The notes beneath the pieces are model-generated. The model had not been told where the DNA came from. It did no database searches and worked only from the letters and a program-made list of their open reading frames with translations. The position numbers and the translations under genes were made by a program. From assembly GCA_015060395.1 (NCBI GenBank), contig SUYP01000001.1:1-64000 (forward strand): DNA of 64,000 nt, in the 5' to 3' direction. Below are positions 48,267 through 57,116 of this stretch, piece after piece. The stretch comes from Bacteroidales bacterium. GTDB taxonomy: Bacteria > Bacteroidota > Bacteroidia > Bacteroidales > UBA932. Each line of letters begins with the position of its first letter. The first letter of the stretch is position 1.

Positions 48267-49658
48267 ATGGAGCATATTTTTTCTGAAGAAGCATATAGTG
48301 AAATGATAGGGAATCTCTTTGTAAGATTTCCTTCATTTCAGAAAACCGGTGCCGGAGCATATAAGCCCGGCATAGCGAATATGGAGTTTTTCGATCAGCT
48401 TGCGGGGCATCCGCATAAGCAATACAAGATCATCCATATCGCCGGTACCAACGGGAAAGGTTCCGTGTCAAATATGTTAGCTTCAGCGTTGTCTTCTCTG
48501 GGTCTGAAGGTCGGGTTATATACCTCTCCGCACATCCTCGATTTCAGAGAGAGGATGCGTATTGTGCAGGATGGGTCAAGTGACTTGATATCAAAGGAAT
48601 ATGTCTGGGATTTCGTCCATAGATGGCAGGATACCTTTGACCATCTGGATCTTTCGTTTTTTGAGATAACCACATCTATGGCATTTTCCTGGTTTGCGGC
48701 TCAGAAGGCGGATGTCGTTGTCCTGGAGACCGGTCTCGGTGGGCGTCTTGACAGTACGAATATCGTCACACCAGTCTTGAGCGTGATTACGAACATTGGT
48801 CTTGATCACTGTGATATGCTGGGAGAAACCCTGCCTGAAATCGCATTTGAAAAGGCCGGTATAATCAAGCCCAAGGTGCCTGTGGTAATAGGCGAAAGCC
48901 ATCCTGAAACGGACTCTGTCTTTGAACGTAAAGTATTATATACCAATCTACCGGAGCCTGATTTTATGGGTAACCGTACAGCCATTATGTCGCTTCTGAC
49001 CTTTGCGGACAAGACTTCTCCGACATTGTGGGATGAGAGTGATGAAATCCTTGCCGAAATGGACCTTCAGGGGGAATACCAGCGTAAGAACCTCCGGACT
49101 GTCCTGGCTGCATTGGATGTCCTCGCATCCGGAAGCCAGTCAGATGTAACTGGCTCCCGGATGCGTGATGCCATCATCCATACGGCGGAGCGTACCGACT
49201 TCCACGGCCGTTGGGAAAAACTGTCCGATGACCCATACGTGATCTGTGATATCGGACATAACGAGCACGGACTTAAATATAATTTCGCCCAGCTCGAAAA
49301 GATGAAGGCAGAAGGGAGATGTTCCCATCTTGTTATGCTGTATGGCTCTGTTGCAGACAAGGATGTCGATGCCGTCATTCATCTTATGCCTGCAGATGCA
49401 GTCTATGTCTTTACTCAGGCCCAGGGAAAGCGGGCTTTGCCGGCAGAGGAGGTACTCGGCAGATATCTCTCTTATTGCGCTGAGACCGGTCGTCCGGCCC
49501 CCGAAGTCCATTGCTGCGGCACGGTCGTTGAAGCGGTAAAGCTTGCATTCAGACTTGCAGCTTCGATAAAGGAATCCGATCCGGAAGCCCTGCCTCTGGT
49601 TTATATAGGTGGCAGCACATATATCGTGTCGGAAGCCGTCGCGATGCTGAAAGGATGA
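48267..49658 (+). CDS. folC: folylpolyglutamate synthase / dihydrofolate synthase
   Basis: 463 residues from the ATG at 48267. Mur-ligase fold: P-loop IAGTNGKGSVSNMLASAL, LYTSPHILDFRERMR, LETGLGGRLDSTN and NIGLDHCDMLG, with the C-terminal domain (DIGHNEHGL, LYGSVADKDVDAV). Adds glutamate to dihydropteroate and folates. 30 bp upstream of the alpha-2-macroglobulin-like gene and probably co-transcribed with it. Confidence 0.96.
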   Translation: MEHIFSEEAYSEMIGNLFVRFPSFQKTGAGAYKPGIANMEFFDQLAGHPHKQYKIIHIAGTNGKGSVSNMLASALSSLGLKVGLYTSPHILDFRERMRIVQDGSSDLISKEYVWDFVHRWQDTFDHLDLSFFEITTSMAFSWFAAQKADVVVLETGLGGRLDSTNIVTPVLSVITNIGLDHCDMLGETLPEIAFEKAGIIKPKVPVVIGESHPETDSVFERKVLYTNLPEPDFMGNRTAIMSLLTFADKTSPTLWDESDEILAEMDLQGEYQRKNLRTVLAALDVLASGSQSDVTGSRMRDAIIHTAERTDFHGRWEKLSDDPYVICDIGHNEHGLKYNFAQLEKMKAEGRCSHLVMLYGSVADKDVDAVIHLMPADAVYVFTQAQGKRALPAEEVLGRYLSYCAETGRPAPEVHCCGTVVEAVKLAFRLAASIKESDPEALPLVYIGGSTYIVSEAVAMLKG

Positions 49659-49688
49659 GTGCTGCATATCCCCAATTGACGATTGAAT

Positions 49689-52600
49689 ATGAAACGGATT
49701 ATCATTACCCTGATGGCCCTGCTCCCGATAGCGGTTCTGTCATCATTCATTACTATGGAAAGAAAAAAGGAAGAAAAATCTCTTGAAGTCCTTTGGGCTG
49801 AATATGACAAGGCTACGCAGCAGGATCGTATCCAGAAGAGGGCCGAATTGCTTGAGGAAATCAAGGTGAAGGCTCTTGAAGGGAGGTCAGACTGGGATTA
49901 TTATCGTGCCTGCCGTGATTATGTAAATGTCAGATCGCGTCGGGACTGGAAGCAGAGAGATACTCTGCAGAAGCAGATGAGAAGCGAGATTCTGGCATAT
50001 AATGAGCCGTTGCTGATTTATCTTATGGATCGGGAAACTGCTGGTCCTGAGGAACTTCTGGAGTCCGTGGCCAAGATGAAGGACCGGCTTGTGGAAAGAC
50101 GCGGCGAGGATGTCTATGCTGCGCGTGGGAACATCCTTAACCCTGCTGTAGTGCCATTGACGGGTGATGATTATGAATACGTCCTTTGGGATATGTTCAA
50201 CCGATGCTGCTATGGTTATTGGAGCTCTGCTGTAAAAGAGAATGTGTATGCTATGTTGACGGGATTATTGGATAATTCCTCTGTCAAGGCAGGTATTGCA
50301 GAGTATTTCTATGTGACGAAGATTGCTCCTGAGCCGGACAGAAGGCAGAATCTTGAATCTTTGGCCCGGAAGTACGACGGCCAGGCCTTGGCTCTGCTTC
50401 CTGCATACGCTTTGCTGGAAATGGAGTTCAATGAGAACTGTAAGAAAGGCACATCGGATTATTTTCTGGGTCTGAAGAAGAGGCTTGAGAGTTATGAGCA
50501 CGAAAGGAAATCGTATCGTAGTGGAGTTGAAAGACTGCTGGTCGGAGACTTTACCGGATTCAAGGATCTGCTGAATGTTCTGGATACTAAGTCTGCATAC
50601 CTGACTGTCAGGAACGGTGAGGCAAAACTGGCATTGCGGAATCTTGACAAAGTAAGGGTGAAGGTAGCTCGTAATGAGGATAAGATATATGAAACGCTTT
50701 TGGAGAATCCTGCCGGAAGTTTTTATGCTCTTGATACATTGGCTCTAGATCTTCCGTCACTTGATGATGGCGAGTACAGTATCATCTGTTATGATGGTAA
50801 AGAGCAGATAGGACGTTGCCATTATCCGAAATATACTCTTTCCGTCGCTTCGAGGGTGAATGATGAGGGGACCGGGGTCTATGTGGCGGATTATCTTTCC
50901 GGAAAGCCTCTGGATAAGGTGGATATGACGCTTTATAAAGGTGACAGGAATGTCGCGGAAGCTTCTGGAGTAGTATTGGACGGGTTTACGTCGCTGCCTC
51001 AGGAGATTGCATCACGCCTGACGAAGAATGCGTCGGGCCATTATCTTGTCTGCAGTACTGTCGGAGAGGATGGACTGATCCGAAGGAGTCAGGATGTGTA
51101 TCTTTCTGCGGAAAGAAACTTTGATGTCAAGGAGGGGACGGATCTTCGTGCAGCAGTAATGCTTGACCGTGCTGCATTCAATCCTGGGGAAACTGTAGAA
51201 TACAAGGCGGTGCTATATGAGTGCCTGTCTGATGGAACTGTGATGGTGATGCCTGCAGGACAGAAAGTTACCGTCAGACTAAGAGATAGGTCGCTTGATA
51301 TACTAGCTGAAAAGGAACTTAAGACAAATGAGTTCGGTTCGGTCGCGGGTGAATTTGTGCTGGACGGGATCAAGCGTAATGGCTACCATTCCATATCTGT
51401 ACACTTCGGAGATAAACTTATGGGTTTTGCAGAACTGACTGTAGATGAATTTGTTCTGCCTACTTTTGATGTTGCATTTGAAAAGTCTGAAAAAGTCTTT
51501 CTGCCTGGCGATATCATCGAGGTTAAAGGAAAAGTCAATAGTTATTCGGGACATTCGTTGACATCGGCGGCTATGACGGCGAAAGTTACCATAGGAGAAA
51601 GGATGGTCAAGGAAGAGGCGTTGGCAATCTGTCCGGATGGATCATTCGGGATAGAGTTCCTTGATGCTCCTGATGGCGATTATGCGTATTTTCCATACAA
51701 AATCGAGGTGAAAGTTACTGATCTTACAGGTGAAACCCTCTCTTTCTTCCATTACCAGTATGTGATGAGACAGCCTTCCTTAAGTGTTGAACTGGAGAAT
51801 CACGCTTACGGTTCTTTCCGTCTGGCAGGTGAGGACTATAGCGCCGGTAAGCTCTTGAGCGATGAGACCGCCCGTATTTCCTTCGGGGTCTCTTATCCTG
51901 GAGGAGGTGATGGTTCGTTGCCTTATATACCATTGAAATATTCTTTGATGAAGGACGGTTCTGCTGTCCTGGAGGGAGAAATAATGTCCGGGGAGACTGC
52001 AGATGTTGATTTCAGTGGTCTTGCGTCTGGCCTGTATAAGCTTGTGGCAGAGGTTGTTCTTGTCAATGCCAGCGGGAAAAAGATTGAGGGGAAGAAGGAG
52101 CTTGTGATCGTGAAGGTCAGAGATGATGACGAGAAGGTGGACGGAGATTTCGAAAACATTTTCCGTGTAGTGAACGAGAGTGCCCCGGAACTTCAGATGG
52201 GCGCAGGATGCGGCCCTGTATGGGCTGTAGTCGAGCTTTATGGTGACAGGGGGCAGAGACTGAAATATGAAATGCTCCATCTCGATAAGGGAGAGATGAC
52301 GACATTCCGTTATGACTATAAGGCAGAATATCCGGATGCATTGGTGATGAATGTGCTTTATTTCCGTGATTCGAAGTGCCATACATATTCCCATACTTGG
52401 AAACGTCAGATGAAGGCAGATGCGCTCCCATTGGAATTTGTCCGTTTTCAGGATCTGTCTGCTCCGGGTACTTCTTGTTCTGTTATGCTGAAGACCAGGC
52501 CAGGCTTGGAGGTGCTGGCTTCCGTATTTGATGTGTCAACAGAGCAGATCCGTAGGAATTACTGGCCGAAAATCTATGGCAGACAGGCTTATGTGTCTTA

Positions 52601-54938
52601 TGTAAGTATGAACGGCATCGCGGGTATGAACGGCGTTGAATATTCGGAATTGATGGGTGGGGTGTTCGGCAGTCCTATGCTGGAGGAGAATGTTGTTGTG
52701 GGGTATGGGTCGAAACGGAGTATGCGTGCTGCGCGTTCGAAGGCTGATATGACTGGATCTGTGGATTTTGCTGTAGTGGAAACGGAATCGGCTGATGAAG
52801 CCATCCCGTTCCAGATAGTTGAGGATGCGTCTGAGGTGGCCGTCAGGGATGATTTCTCTACTTCTCTCGCATTCGAACCTTTCCTGCGTCCGTCGGAAGA
52901 CGGAACGGTGAAGTTGGAGTTCACTGCCTCTGACAAGATATCAACATTTGTTGTGTCTGTTTTTGCTCACGATAAGTCTATGAATAATAATGTCATACGC
53001 CGTGAAATGCTTGTAACGCTGCCGGTCAAGGTTTCGGTTGTCCAGCCACAATATCTGTATGAAGGTGACCGGTATGTGCTGAAAGCATCTCTGTCGAACA
53101 ACTCCGGCACGGATGTCCAGGGTGTGGTCAGATGCGCTTCTTCTGTGGCAACGGATGAACTGGAGGTGACTGTCCCTGCAGGAGGTGCTGTGTCAGTGCC
53201 ATTTGAAATTACGGCTCCGGAAGGTGCAGGAAATCTTGATTTCAAGGTGGTGTTTGAGGGAGATGGCGTGTCAGACGGCGTTCTGGTGACAGTTCCTGTC
53301 CATCCTGCATCCCAGGTGCTTGCGGAGGCACATTCGGCTGTGCTTCTTCACGGGATGTCGGAAGAGGATGTGCTTCGTTCATTGAGGGAAAGGTTTGTAA
53401 ATGGCTCTCCGGCTGGAGCGGAGTATTCTGCCGTTTCGGTGATGGATATGCTTCGGGAGGCTCTGCCGCTTACGGTGGAGGCCAAAGGCAAGGATGTCAT
53501 TTCTCAGTCTGAGGCAATGTATGTCAATCTTCTTGCAGCGGGACTTCAATCTTCCGAAGGAAAGCCGGTCAGGGAATATGTGGATGCGGCAATGAAGGCG
53601 GCGGCTAAGATGCTGGCTGCTGCCAATGATGATGGTGGTTTCGGATGGTTCGAGGGAATGAAGTCGTCTCCGATAGTTACTGCGGTGGTGCTGGAAAGAT
53701 TCGCCGGATTGAGAGACAGGAAACTGTTGAATGTGGTTTCCGATGAACTTGGAGAGGATGCTCTGGATGCATTTGATGAAGCAGTGGTATCGGCTGTCAG
53801 ATATATGGATTCGGTATATTTCGGTGATCCGGACAGGCCTGTGTGGTATGGCTGCATCTCGTTATGGCAGTACCTGAATGTGCGTTCTATGTATGTGGGA
53901 GTGCCTTTTGATGAGGCTGCTGCACGGAAGGCGCTCGGGGCTAAGAATTATAATGAATTCAAGAAGGCTGTCAAGGCTTATCTTGTTCCGAAGAAAGGGG
54001 AACGTTGGTCTGAAGGTGCCGTATTGTCCAAGGTGCGTATGATCCGTGTCATTGATGCGCTTGGGACGTCGGAGCAGGGAATGGCTCTGGCAAAGGCTTG
54101 GGGCATTTCTTCGTACAGGAAGTTGCGCAAGTCCTTAGGTATCGAGCTTGAATCTTTGAAGGAATATGCCGTGGAGCATCCTTCCGGAGGAATTTATTAT
54201 CCTAATGCCGTGCTTCCGTGGAGAGGTCTTCTCGAAAGTGAAGCATACGCGCACGCAATGATATGCGATCTGTTCCGTAACCTTGCTTCTGAAGAGGAAA
54301 TTTATGATGATCTGGCGGAAATGGCGGATGGGATAAGGCTTTGGATTATGCTTCAGAAGGAGACTCAGAGCTGGACGGACGATCCGGGCTTTGTCGAGGC
54401 TATGGCTTCGGTATATGACGGTTCTGATGCTGTCAAGGATACAAAGGTCATCATCCTGAAGAAACAGTGGCTGAAGCCTTTTGAAGATGTGAAGGCTTCC
54501 GGGAACGGCTTCAGGATTTCGGTGTCATACTATAGGGACGGAAAGGAACTTTCGGAAGGGGATGTCCTTCATCTGGGCGAGAGCATAACGGCAAAATATT
54601 CCGTATGGAGCGAGGAAAACCGCAGTTTCGTGCGTCTTTCAGTACCACGTCCGGCCTGCTTCCGTCCTGTAAACCAGCTTTCAGGGTGGAGCGGTGGCTG
54701 GCTGCGTCCTCTTGCTTACAGGCTTTACAGCATTTCGCCGTATGCCTACAGGGAGGTCAAGGCTGACAGGACTCTTTATTGGATCGATGTTTTTCCGGAA
54801 GAGAATTCTGTCATTGAGGAAGAATTTTTCGTGACACAGGAAGGCGTCTTTTCATCGCCTGCGGTGGAAGTAGAGTCTCTGTATGCTCCTCATTACAGGG
54901 CAAACGGAGCTTCTTCCGGATTGTTTGCAGTGGAGTGA
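49689..54938 (+). CDS. large alpha-2-macroglobulin-like envelope protein with a SusC-type VVVGYG motif
   Basis: 1749 residues from the ATG at 49689. An N-terminal hydrophobic segment (IIITLMALLPIAVLSSFI) without a lipobox cysteine suggests a signal or anchor. Macroglobulin-type beta domains follow (DRAAFNPGETVEYKAVLYE, FVLPTFDVAFEKSEKVFLPGD), then an A2M bait/central region and an alpha-alpha toroid with DDGGFGWFEGMKSSPIVTAVVLERFAGL by position. The thioester motif CGEQ is absent. At residues about 997-1015 ENVVVGYGSKRSMRAARS matches the TonB-plug signature of SusC proteins. Known relatives trap proteases or stabilise the envelope; the function here is inferred only at that level. Confidence 0.85.
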   Translation: MKRIIITLMALLPIAVLSSFITMERKKEEKSLEVLWAEYDKATQQDRIQKRAELLEEIKVKALEGRSDWDYYRACRDYVNVRSRRDWKQRDTLQKQMRSEILAYNEPLLIYLMDRETAGPEELLESVAKMKDRLVERRGEDVYAARGNILNPAVVPLTGDDYEYVLWDMFNRCCYGYWSSAVKENVYAMLTGLLDNSSVKAGIAEYFYVTKIAPEPDRRQNLESLARKYDGQALALLPAYALLEMEFNENCKKGTSDYFLGLKKRLESYEHERKSYRSGVERLLVGDFTGFKDLLNVLDTKSAYLTVRNGEAKLALRNLDKVRVKVARNEDKIYETLLENPAGSFYALDTLALDLPSLDDGEYSIICYDGKEQIGRCHYPKYTLSVASRVNDEGTGVYVADYLSGKPLDKVDMTLYKGDRNVAEASGVVLDGFTSLPQEIASRLTKNASGHYLVCSTVGEDGLIRRSQDVYLSAERNFDVKEGTDLRAAVMLDRAAFNPGETVEYKAVLYECLSDGTVMVMPAGQKVTVRLRDRSLDILAEKELKTNEFGSVAGEFVLDGIKRNGYHSISVHFGDKLMGFAELTVDEFVLPTFDVAFEKSEKVFLPGDIIEVKGKVNSYSGHSLTSAAMTAKVTIGERMVKEEALAICPDGSFGIEFLDAPDGDYAYFPYKIEVKVTDLTGETLSFFHYQYVMRQPSLSVELENHAYGSFRLAGEDYSAGKLLSDETARISFGVSYPGGGDGSLPYIPLKYSLMKDGSAVLEGEIMSGETADVDFSGLASGLYKLVAEVVLVNASGKKIEGKKELVIVKVRDDDEKVDGDFENIFRVVNESAPELQMGAGCGPVWAVVELYGDRGQRLKYEMLHLDKGEMTTFRYDYKAEYPDALVMNVLYFRDSKCHTYSHTWKRQMKADALPLEFVRFQDLSAPGTSCSVMLKTRPGLEVLASVFDVSTEQIRRNYWPKIYGRQAYVSYVSMNGIAGMNGVEYSELMGGVFGSPMLEENVVVGYGSKRSMRAARSKADMTGSVDFAVVETESADEAIPFQIVEDASEVAVRDDFSTSLAFEPFLRPSEDGTVKLEFTASDKISTFVVSVFAHDKSMNNNVIRREMLVTLPVKVSVVQPQYLYEGDRYVLKASLSNNSGTDVQGVVRCASSVATDELEVTVPAGGAVSVPFEITAPEGAGNLDFKVVFEGDGVSDGVLVTVPVHPASQVLAEAHSAVLLHGMSEEDVLRSLRERFVNGSPAGAEYSAVSVMDMLREALPLTVEAKGKDVISQSEAMYVNLLAAGLQSSEGKPVREYVDAAMKAAAKMLAAANDDGGFGWFEGMKSSPIVTAVVLERFAGLRDRKLLNVVSDELGEDALDAFDEAVVSAVRYMDSVYFGDPDRPVWYGCISLWQYLNVRSMYVGVPFDEAAARKALGAKNYNEFKKAVKAYLVPKKGERWSEGAVLSKVRMIRVIDALGTSEQGMALAKAWGISSYRKLRKSLGIELESLKEYAVEHPSGGIYYPNAVLPWRGLLESEAYAHAMICDLFRNLASEEEIYDDLAEMADGIRLWIMLQKETQSWTDDPGFVEAMASVYDGSDAVKDTKVIILKKQWLKPFEDVKASGNGFRISVSYYRDGKELSEGDVLHLGESITAKYSVWSEENRSFVRLSVPRPACFRPVNQLSGWSGGWLRPLAYRLYSISPYAYREVKADRTLYWIDVFPEENSVIEEEFFVTQEGVFSSPAVEVESLYAPHYRANGASSGLFAVE

Positions 54939-54980
54939 TTTTTTGTACTGCCGTTCTCTCTGGCCTGTACCTTGTATCAG

Positions 54981-55012
54981 TACGATCTGGAAATTTTAAA
55001 ATTTAGATCGTA
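54981..55012 (+). promoter_or_regulatory. hairpin ending at the start codon of the choloylglycine-hydrolase gene
   Basis: TACGATCT (54981-54988) pairs with AGATCGTA (55005-55012), and AAATTTTAAAATTT (54991-55004) fills the interior as a further palindrome. Only two bases (gg) are unpaired on the left. The right arm contains the A of the ATG at 55012, so the structure could hide the start codon or be a DNA operator. Confidence 0.55.
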
Positions 55013-56094
55013 TGAAGAAGATTCTTATGTTTTTAGCTGTGGCCGTTTCAGGAGGGCTGGCAGCAGCCGATGCAGATGCCTGTACGGGAATATCCCTGTC
55101 CGCACTTGACGGCAGTCAGGTGGTTGCGAGAACAGTCGAATGGGCGGCTACACCTATGCAATGCGGATATGTCGTCGCCCCTCGCGGACATTCTCACCAA
55201 TCATATACTCCTACCGGAGAAAACGGCCTGAAGTATTCTTCTGTATATGGCTATGTCGGCATCTATACGGAGTATGAGCCTTTTGTTGTCGAAGGAGTGA
55301 ATGAAACCGGACTGTCGGCCGGACTCTTTTTCTTTCCGCAGTACGGTGATTATGCTCCGTATGATCCTGCGCACAATGACAAGACCCTCTGCGATATGCA
55401 GTTCGTATCCTGGGTACTTTCCCAGTTCTCATCCATCGATCAGGTCAAGGAGGCTCTTGGGAAGATAGACCTTGTAACCTTGGACCATAAGATCGGTGCA
55501 GTACATTGGAGGATAGCGGAGCCGGATGGCAGGATGGTGGTTCTTGAGGTCGTCTCCGGAGTCCCTCATTTTTATGAGAATACTTTGGGAGTGCTGACAA
55601 ATTCACCGGGCTTCCAATGGCATCTGACCAATCTCAACAATTATGTCAATCTTGAGCCGGGATCAGCTCCGGACCACGTCCTGAAGCCAGGAGTGACACT
55701 TAAGTCTCTGGGCCACGGCAGCGGAATGCTCGGACTTCCTGGAGATTTCACTGCTCCGTCAAGATTCGTTCGTGCAGCATTCTATCAGGCAACTTCTCCA
55801 GTATGGGATAACGGTTTCGAGACTGTAGTCCAGGCCTTCCATATACTGAACAACTTCGACATCCCTATCGGAATCCAGCATCAGAAGACAGATATCCCTA
55901 AAGGAATGCCTAGCGCTACACAGTTTACTTCTGCAACCGACCAGACTGCTATGAGATTATATTACAGAACGGCCTGGAACAGCAATATCAGATGCATAGA
56001 CCTCAAGAAGATAGACTTCAGGACTGTGAAATATCAGTCTCATCCTCTTGACAAGGTTCAGGAGCAGCCTGTGGAGATGATATGTGTCAGATAA
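55012..56094 (+). CDS. choloylglycine hydrolase family (bile-salt hydrolase/penicillin V acylase-like) enzyme
   Basis: 360 residues. Signal peptide followed by the Ntn nucleophile C24 in DADACTGISL, exposed by cleavage after residue 23. ARTVEWAATPMQCGY at about 40-54, TNSPGFQWHLTNLNNY near 195-210 (catalytic Asn region) and PSRFVRAAFY near 245 fit linear-amide C-N hydrolases. Substrates in the family are conjugated bile salts, penicillin V or N-acyl homoserine lactones; the Bacteroidetes secreted subgroup includes bile-salt hydrolases. Which applies here cannot be read off. Separate from the fol/A2M cluster by 73 bp and a start-codon hairpin; terminator at 56133. Confidence 0.9.
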   Translation: MKKILMFLAVAVSGGLAAADADACTGISLSALDGSQVVARTVEWAATPMQCGYVVAPRGHSHQSYTPTGENGLKYSSVYGYVGIYTEYEPFVVEGVNETGLSAGLFFFPQYGDYAPYDPAHNDKTLCDMQFVSWVLSQFSSIDQVKEALGKIDLVTLDHKIGAVHWRIAEPDGRMVVLEVVSGVPHFYENTLGVLTNSPGFQWHLTNLNNYVNLEPGSAPDHVLKPGVTLKSLGHGSGMLGLPGDFTAPSRFVRAAFYQATSPVWDNGFETVVQAFHILNNFDIPIGIQHQKTDIPKGMPSATQFTSATDQTAMRLYYRTAWNSNIRCIDLKKIDFRTVKYQSHPLDKVQEQPVEMICVR

Positions 56095-56132
56095 TGATGT
56101 TTCTGCATAAAGCTTACCTCTTCTGTCAACCG

Positions 56133-56169
56133 GTGCGCCTGGAAAAGCAATTCCAGACGCACTTATTTT
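56133..56169 (+). terminator. terminator after the choloylglycine-hydrolase gene
   Basis: GTGCGcCTGGAA (56133-56144) and TTCCAGaCGCAC (56151-56162), 11 pairs with one mismatch, followed by TTATTTTAAAA. Confidence 0.75.
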
Positions 56170-56230
56170 AAAATATTGAGCGATCCTCTGAATGCAGTCC
56201 GGTCAGTGATGTTGTCGAGGATATATAAAC

Positions 56231-56263
56231 GAAAAAAGAGATCCGTAAAACGAATCTCTTTTC
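56231..56263 (-). terminator. terminator of the tRNA transcript
   Basis: Minus strand AAAAGAGATTCG then CGGATCTCTTTTTT: 9-bp stem plus CG pairs with a terminal U-tract, immediately downstream of tRNA-Val. Confidence 0.8.
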
Positions 56264-56341
56264 TGGTGGGAGCAGAGGGAGTCGAACCCCCGACCCTCTG
56301 CTTGTAAGGCAGATGCTCTAAACCAACTGAGCTATGCTCCC
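56264..56341 (-). tRNA. tRNA-Val (anticodon TAC)
   Basis: On the minus strand GGGAGCA opens the acceptor stem and TGCTCCC closes it, with encoded CCA at 56264-56266. Anticodon arm CTGC-CTTACAA-GCAG gives TAC, T-arm GGGTTCGACTCCC. D-arm GCTCAGTTGG present. Downstream partner of tRNA-Asp in one transcript. Confidence 0.96.
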
Positions 56342-56346
56342 TTTTG

Positions 56347-56420
56347 CGGTGCGGACGGGACTCGAACCCGCGACCCCCGGCGTGACAGGCCGGTATTCTA
56401 ACCAGCTGAACTACCGCACC
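56347..56420 (-). tRNA. tRNA-Asp (anticodon GTC)
   Basis: Minus strand GGTGCGG acceptor with CCGCACC, anticodon arm CCGGC-CTGTCAC-GCCGG giving GTC, T-arm CGGGTTCGAGTCCCG. CCA is not encoded. 5 bp upstream of tRNA-Val. Confidence 0.96.
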
Positions 56421-56458
56421 AATTGTTCAGACTTATGCGTTTTTCTCGAACGCGGATG

Positions 56459-56488
56459 CAAAGGTACGCAAAAAATCGGAACCTCCAA
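56459..56488 (-). promoter_or_regulatory. tRNA promoter
   Basis: Minus strand TTG (56488-56486), 19-bp spacer, TACCTTTG (56466-56459), 39 bp upstream of tRNA-Asp. Excellent match to the Bacteroidetes consensus as seen for stable RNA genes. Confidence 0.8.
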
Positions 56489-56501
56489 ATTTTTTGCGTA
56501 C
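56464..56501 (-). terminator. inverted repeat downstream of hsp20 overlapping the tRNA promoter
   Basis: GTACGCAAAAAA (56464-56475) and TTTTTTGCGTAC (56490-56501) form a perfect 12-bp stem with a 14-nt loop. For the hsp20 transcript this can terminate, while the same bases supply most of the spacer and the first bases of the tRNA -7 element. Confidence 0.55.
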
Positions 56502-56519
56502 TTTTTTGCAACTTTTTTA

Positions 56520-56966
56520 TTATTTGACCTCGATTTCCCTCTTTTCGTCTTCGGCCTTTACCTTCTCCAGTTTTGGTATTACAACCTTGAGGACCCCGTT
56601 ATTCACCTGAGCCTCAATCTTTTCTTTGTCGGCATTGTCGGGGAGAAGCAATGTCTGGCTGAATTTTGAATAAGAAAACTCTTTTCTGAGATATCGGCAC
56701 TCTTTTTTATCCTCCTCCTTTCCTTTGCAGCCGCATTCCTTCTTCTCCATTTCGATGATGAGGTTGCCGTCTTTGTTGAGATGAACCTTGAAGTCATCCT
56801 TGCACATTCCCGGTGCTGCGACTTCCAGCTTATACTCTTTTTCGTTTTCCATAACATTCATTGCAGGTGCAGTACCTGTCACCTTCTCCAAAGCCTTGTT
56901 CTCGAAGAAATCATTGAAGAAGTCTGTGAGGCCGAACTGGCTGTTGAATCTTCTTGATGGTAGCAT
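56520..56966 (-). CDS. Hsp20-family small heat shock protein
   Basis: 148 residues. Alpha-crystallin domain from about 38: YKLEVAAPGMCKDDFKVHL, GNLIIEMEKK, RYLRKEFSYSKFSQTLLLPDNADKEKIEAQVNNGVLKVVIPK, and a charged tail. Acts as an ATP-independent holdase. Unlike most Bacteroidales homologues I know, the loop between the strands holds a cluster of cysteines (KECGCKGKEEDKKEC), which might respond to oxidation or bind metal; that is only a suggestion. The region upstream lacks a clear -7 element. Confidence 0.93.
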   Translation of the reverse strand: MLPSRRFNSQFGLTDFFNDFFENKALEKVTGTAPAMNVMENEKEYKLEVAAPGMCKDDFKVHLNKDGNLIIEMEKKECGCKGKEEDKKECRYLRKEFSYSKFSQTLLLPDNADKEKIEAQVNNGVLKVVIPKLEKVKAEDEKREIEVK

Positions 56967-57075
56967 ATTTTAATCTCCTATCTGTTAAATTGTTTATATA
57001 TCAGTCTCTTTGTCGAGACGTGTGGAAAATATCAATATCCAGACCATTTCGCGTGAAAGAATGACGTAAAATACT

Positions 57076-57083
57076 TATATTTG
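57076..57083 (+). promoter_or_regulatory. -7 element for uvrA
   Basis: TATATTTG, 33 bp upstream of the ATG at 57117. Confidence 0.5.
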
Positions 57084-57116
57084 TAGGCTGCCTTGAAACC
57101 TGGGCGGGAGAAACGG

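Noticed and set aside
49689..54938. Thioester site in the alpha-2-macroglobulin-like protein
   Set aside because: No CGEQ motif is present in the translation.
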